NCBI GenBank assembly: GCA_025924845.1
Contig: JAICHN010000267.1
Location: forward strand, 1-7,266
Reading direction: 5' to 3'
Source: Chloroflexota bacterium
GTDB taxonomy: Bacteria; Chloroflexota; UBA5177; JANWHV01
DNA: 7,266 nt
Part shown: one piece after another, positions 6,559 through 7,266 of the stretch
Numbering within the stretch: the stretch's first letter is position 1
Layout of the letters: each line of letters opens with the position of its first letter
Made by a program: the position numbers and the translations under genes
The notes under the pieces: model-generated
What the model saw: only the letters and a program-made list of their open reading frames with translations
What the model was told of the DNA's origin: nothing
The model's database searches: none

Positions 6559-6975
6559 CTACGCCCCTGGCTTCAGATACTCCCCAACATTGTGCCCCCG
6601 TTGCTGGAGCACCAGTAGGGCGCGCGAGCGCAGCAGGGTCAGGCGATCGGCCTCATCGATCAAGGCCGCCAATTCGGATTGCTCCGCGTCGGACAATGTT
6701 GCTTGCTTGCCGCGCGCCGTTAACTCGCGGACTCGCGCCCCCTCCGGCCATGCCATCCTACGATAGACCAGCGCCCAGAGTTCCTCATCGGAAAGCGTCT
6801 CCAATGTCGCCGCCAGCCCCTCCCAATCCGCTCGTGACGTACCGAAGAGCAAGGCCAGAGTATCGACGAGCACCGACTCTACGGGCTGGTCGCTGCGTGC
6901 CGCCGCCTTGCGAATCTGCTCAAACAAATCAGCGGGCAACTCGACCTGAAGTGAGTGCGTGCCGGCCATGGTCAT
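6559..6975 (-). CDS. Hypothetical protein with ribbon-helix-helix-like N-terminus, partner of HNH nuclease
   Basis: Protein of 138 aa with no recognised enzymatic motif. I chose the ATG at 6975 because GAGG lies 6 bases upstream of it; a TTG at 6987 is in frame but would lie on that ribosome site, and a second ATG at 6969 is possible. The N-terminal part reads as a short strand (H-S-L-Q-V-E-L-P) followed by two helices (A-D-L-F-E-Q-I-R-K-A-A-A, then V-E-S-V-L-V-D-T-L), the pattern of ribbon-helix-helix DNA-binding proteins and many antitoxins. The rest is strongly helical and acidic, with L-S-D-E-E-L-W-A-L near the middle and L-S-D-A-E-Q-S-E-L-A-A-L later. The stop codon directly abuts the HNH start, so the two proteins are probably made together. 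A role as repressor, antitoxin or specificity partner of the HNH protein is inferred, not shown. Confidence 0.8.
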   Translation of the reverse strand: MTMAGTHSLQVELPADLFEQIRKAAARSDQPVESVLVDTLALLFGTSRADWEGLAATLETLSDEELWALVYRRMAWPEGARVRELTARGKQATLSDAEQSELAALIDEADRLTLLRSRALLVLQQRGHNVGEYLKPGA

Positions 6976-7177
6976 GTAAAACCTCAAGCTACGCTGTTGT
7001 ATGAACCAGAGTGTACTGCACTCGGTGCCGTGCCGCTACCAAATGCTCGGCCCCTCCTCCCTTCCGTGGACCAGGTTTAGGGGTATCTCAATCCCTTGCT
7101 TAGTGCCCCACCACTCACTCGCTACTTGACACGGGAGGCTCCACCATGCTTCGGGGAGAGTTAGCCTATCGGTGCCA
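6976..7177. other. Intergenic region upstream of the HNH gene pair
   Basis: About 200 bases between the partial minus-strand gene at the window edge and the HNH-partner gene. It must contain the promoter of the pair unless all three genes are co-transcribed, but I see no convincing -35/-10 combination on the minus strand. A purine-rich run on the minus strand (around 7048-7067) is notable only for composition. No RNA gene, repeat or coding sequence is supported here. Confidence 0.5.
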
Positions 7178-7264
7178 TCATTTGATAAGGCTCACTGGAT
7201 AGGAGTTCTCATACATCTTACGGTCAACGCTCAAGAACGTAGCATTCTCGGCTCTGGCCTGAGC
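7178..7264 (-). CDS. Possible PIN-domain (VapC-like) protein, C-terminal end only
   Basis: The frame is open from the window edge to a TGA at 7178-7180, giving 28 residues that start A-Q-A-R-A-E-N-A-T-F-L and continue S-V-D-R-K-M-Y-E. This matches the usual end of PIN nucleases, where a helix (alanine-rich) leads to a strand and the last acidic residue in a T/S-x-D-R-x-x-Y motif. PIN proteins are typically 120-150 residues and act as metal-dependent RNases, often toxins whose antitoxin gene lies just upstream; that position is outside this window. The fragment is short, so the assignment is tentative, but the codon choice and motif look like real coding sequence. Confidence 0.5.
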   Translation of the reverse strand, partial: AQARAENATFLSVDRKMYENSYPVSLIK

Positions 7265-7266
7265 GA

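Noticed and set aside
7163..7192. Imperfect hairpin AGCCTATC / GATAAGGCT around the stop of the partial minus-strand gene
   Set aside because: One bulged base, a 13-base loop and no T-run; too weak to call a terminator.
7146..7202. 18-codon plus-strand ORF with a good Shine-Dalgarno sequence (GGGAGG, 7 bases before ATG)
   Set aside because: It overlaps the end of the better-supported minus-strand PIN-like frame, has no recognisable sequence and no downstream gene in the window for which it could be a leader.

Overview
The window is GC-rich, apparently chromosomal bacterial DNA holding the end of one transport gene cluster, an inositol-catabolism gene, a secreted protein gene and the start of an accessory region on the opposite strand. 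The organism is not certain. The high GC content, the secreted Asp-box propeller, and the paired small protein plus HNH nuclease resemble what I know from Chloroflexota (Ktedonobacteria/Thermomicrobia-like) genomes. That is an inference from style, not a search result.

Positions 1-3564 (+ strand) carry a CUT1-type (maltose/glycerol-3-phosphate-like) ABC importer: the 3' part of a solute-binding protein gene, two MalF/MalG-type permeases that overlap by 4 bases (ATGA), and a MalK/UgpC-type ATPase with a C-terminal regulatory region. A perfect 14-bp stem-loop sits between the binding-protein gene and the first permease gene, where such hairpins usually keep binding-protein mRNA more abundant than permease mRNA.

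Positions 3565-3800 are non-coding and contain the most striking non-coding structure in the window: a 55-bp AT-rich palindrome with 27-bp perfect arms around one base, built from repeated CCTAAT/ATTAGG half-sites. It lies upstream of iolB.

Positions 3801-6078 (+) hold iolB (5-deoxy-glucuronate isomerase, myo-inositol degradation), followed after 10 bases by a secreted seven-Asp-box beta-propeller whose Shine-Dalgarno sequence overlaps the iolB stop codon. The importer next to iolB suggests that its cargo is inositol or a related cyclitol or sugar acid. No other iol gene is in the window.

Positions 6142-7266 (- strand) converge on this block. They hold a two-gene unit in which a 138-residue protein with a ribbon-helix-helix-like N-terminus directly abuts an HNH nuclease (the TAG stop is followed at once by a GTG start). 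At the window edge lies the last 28 codons of what looks like a PIN-domain protein. The composition suggests a nuclease/antitoxin-like accessory region, though no mobile element is visible.
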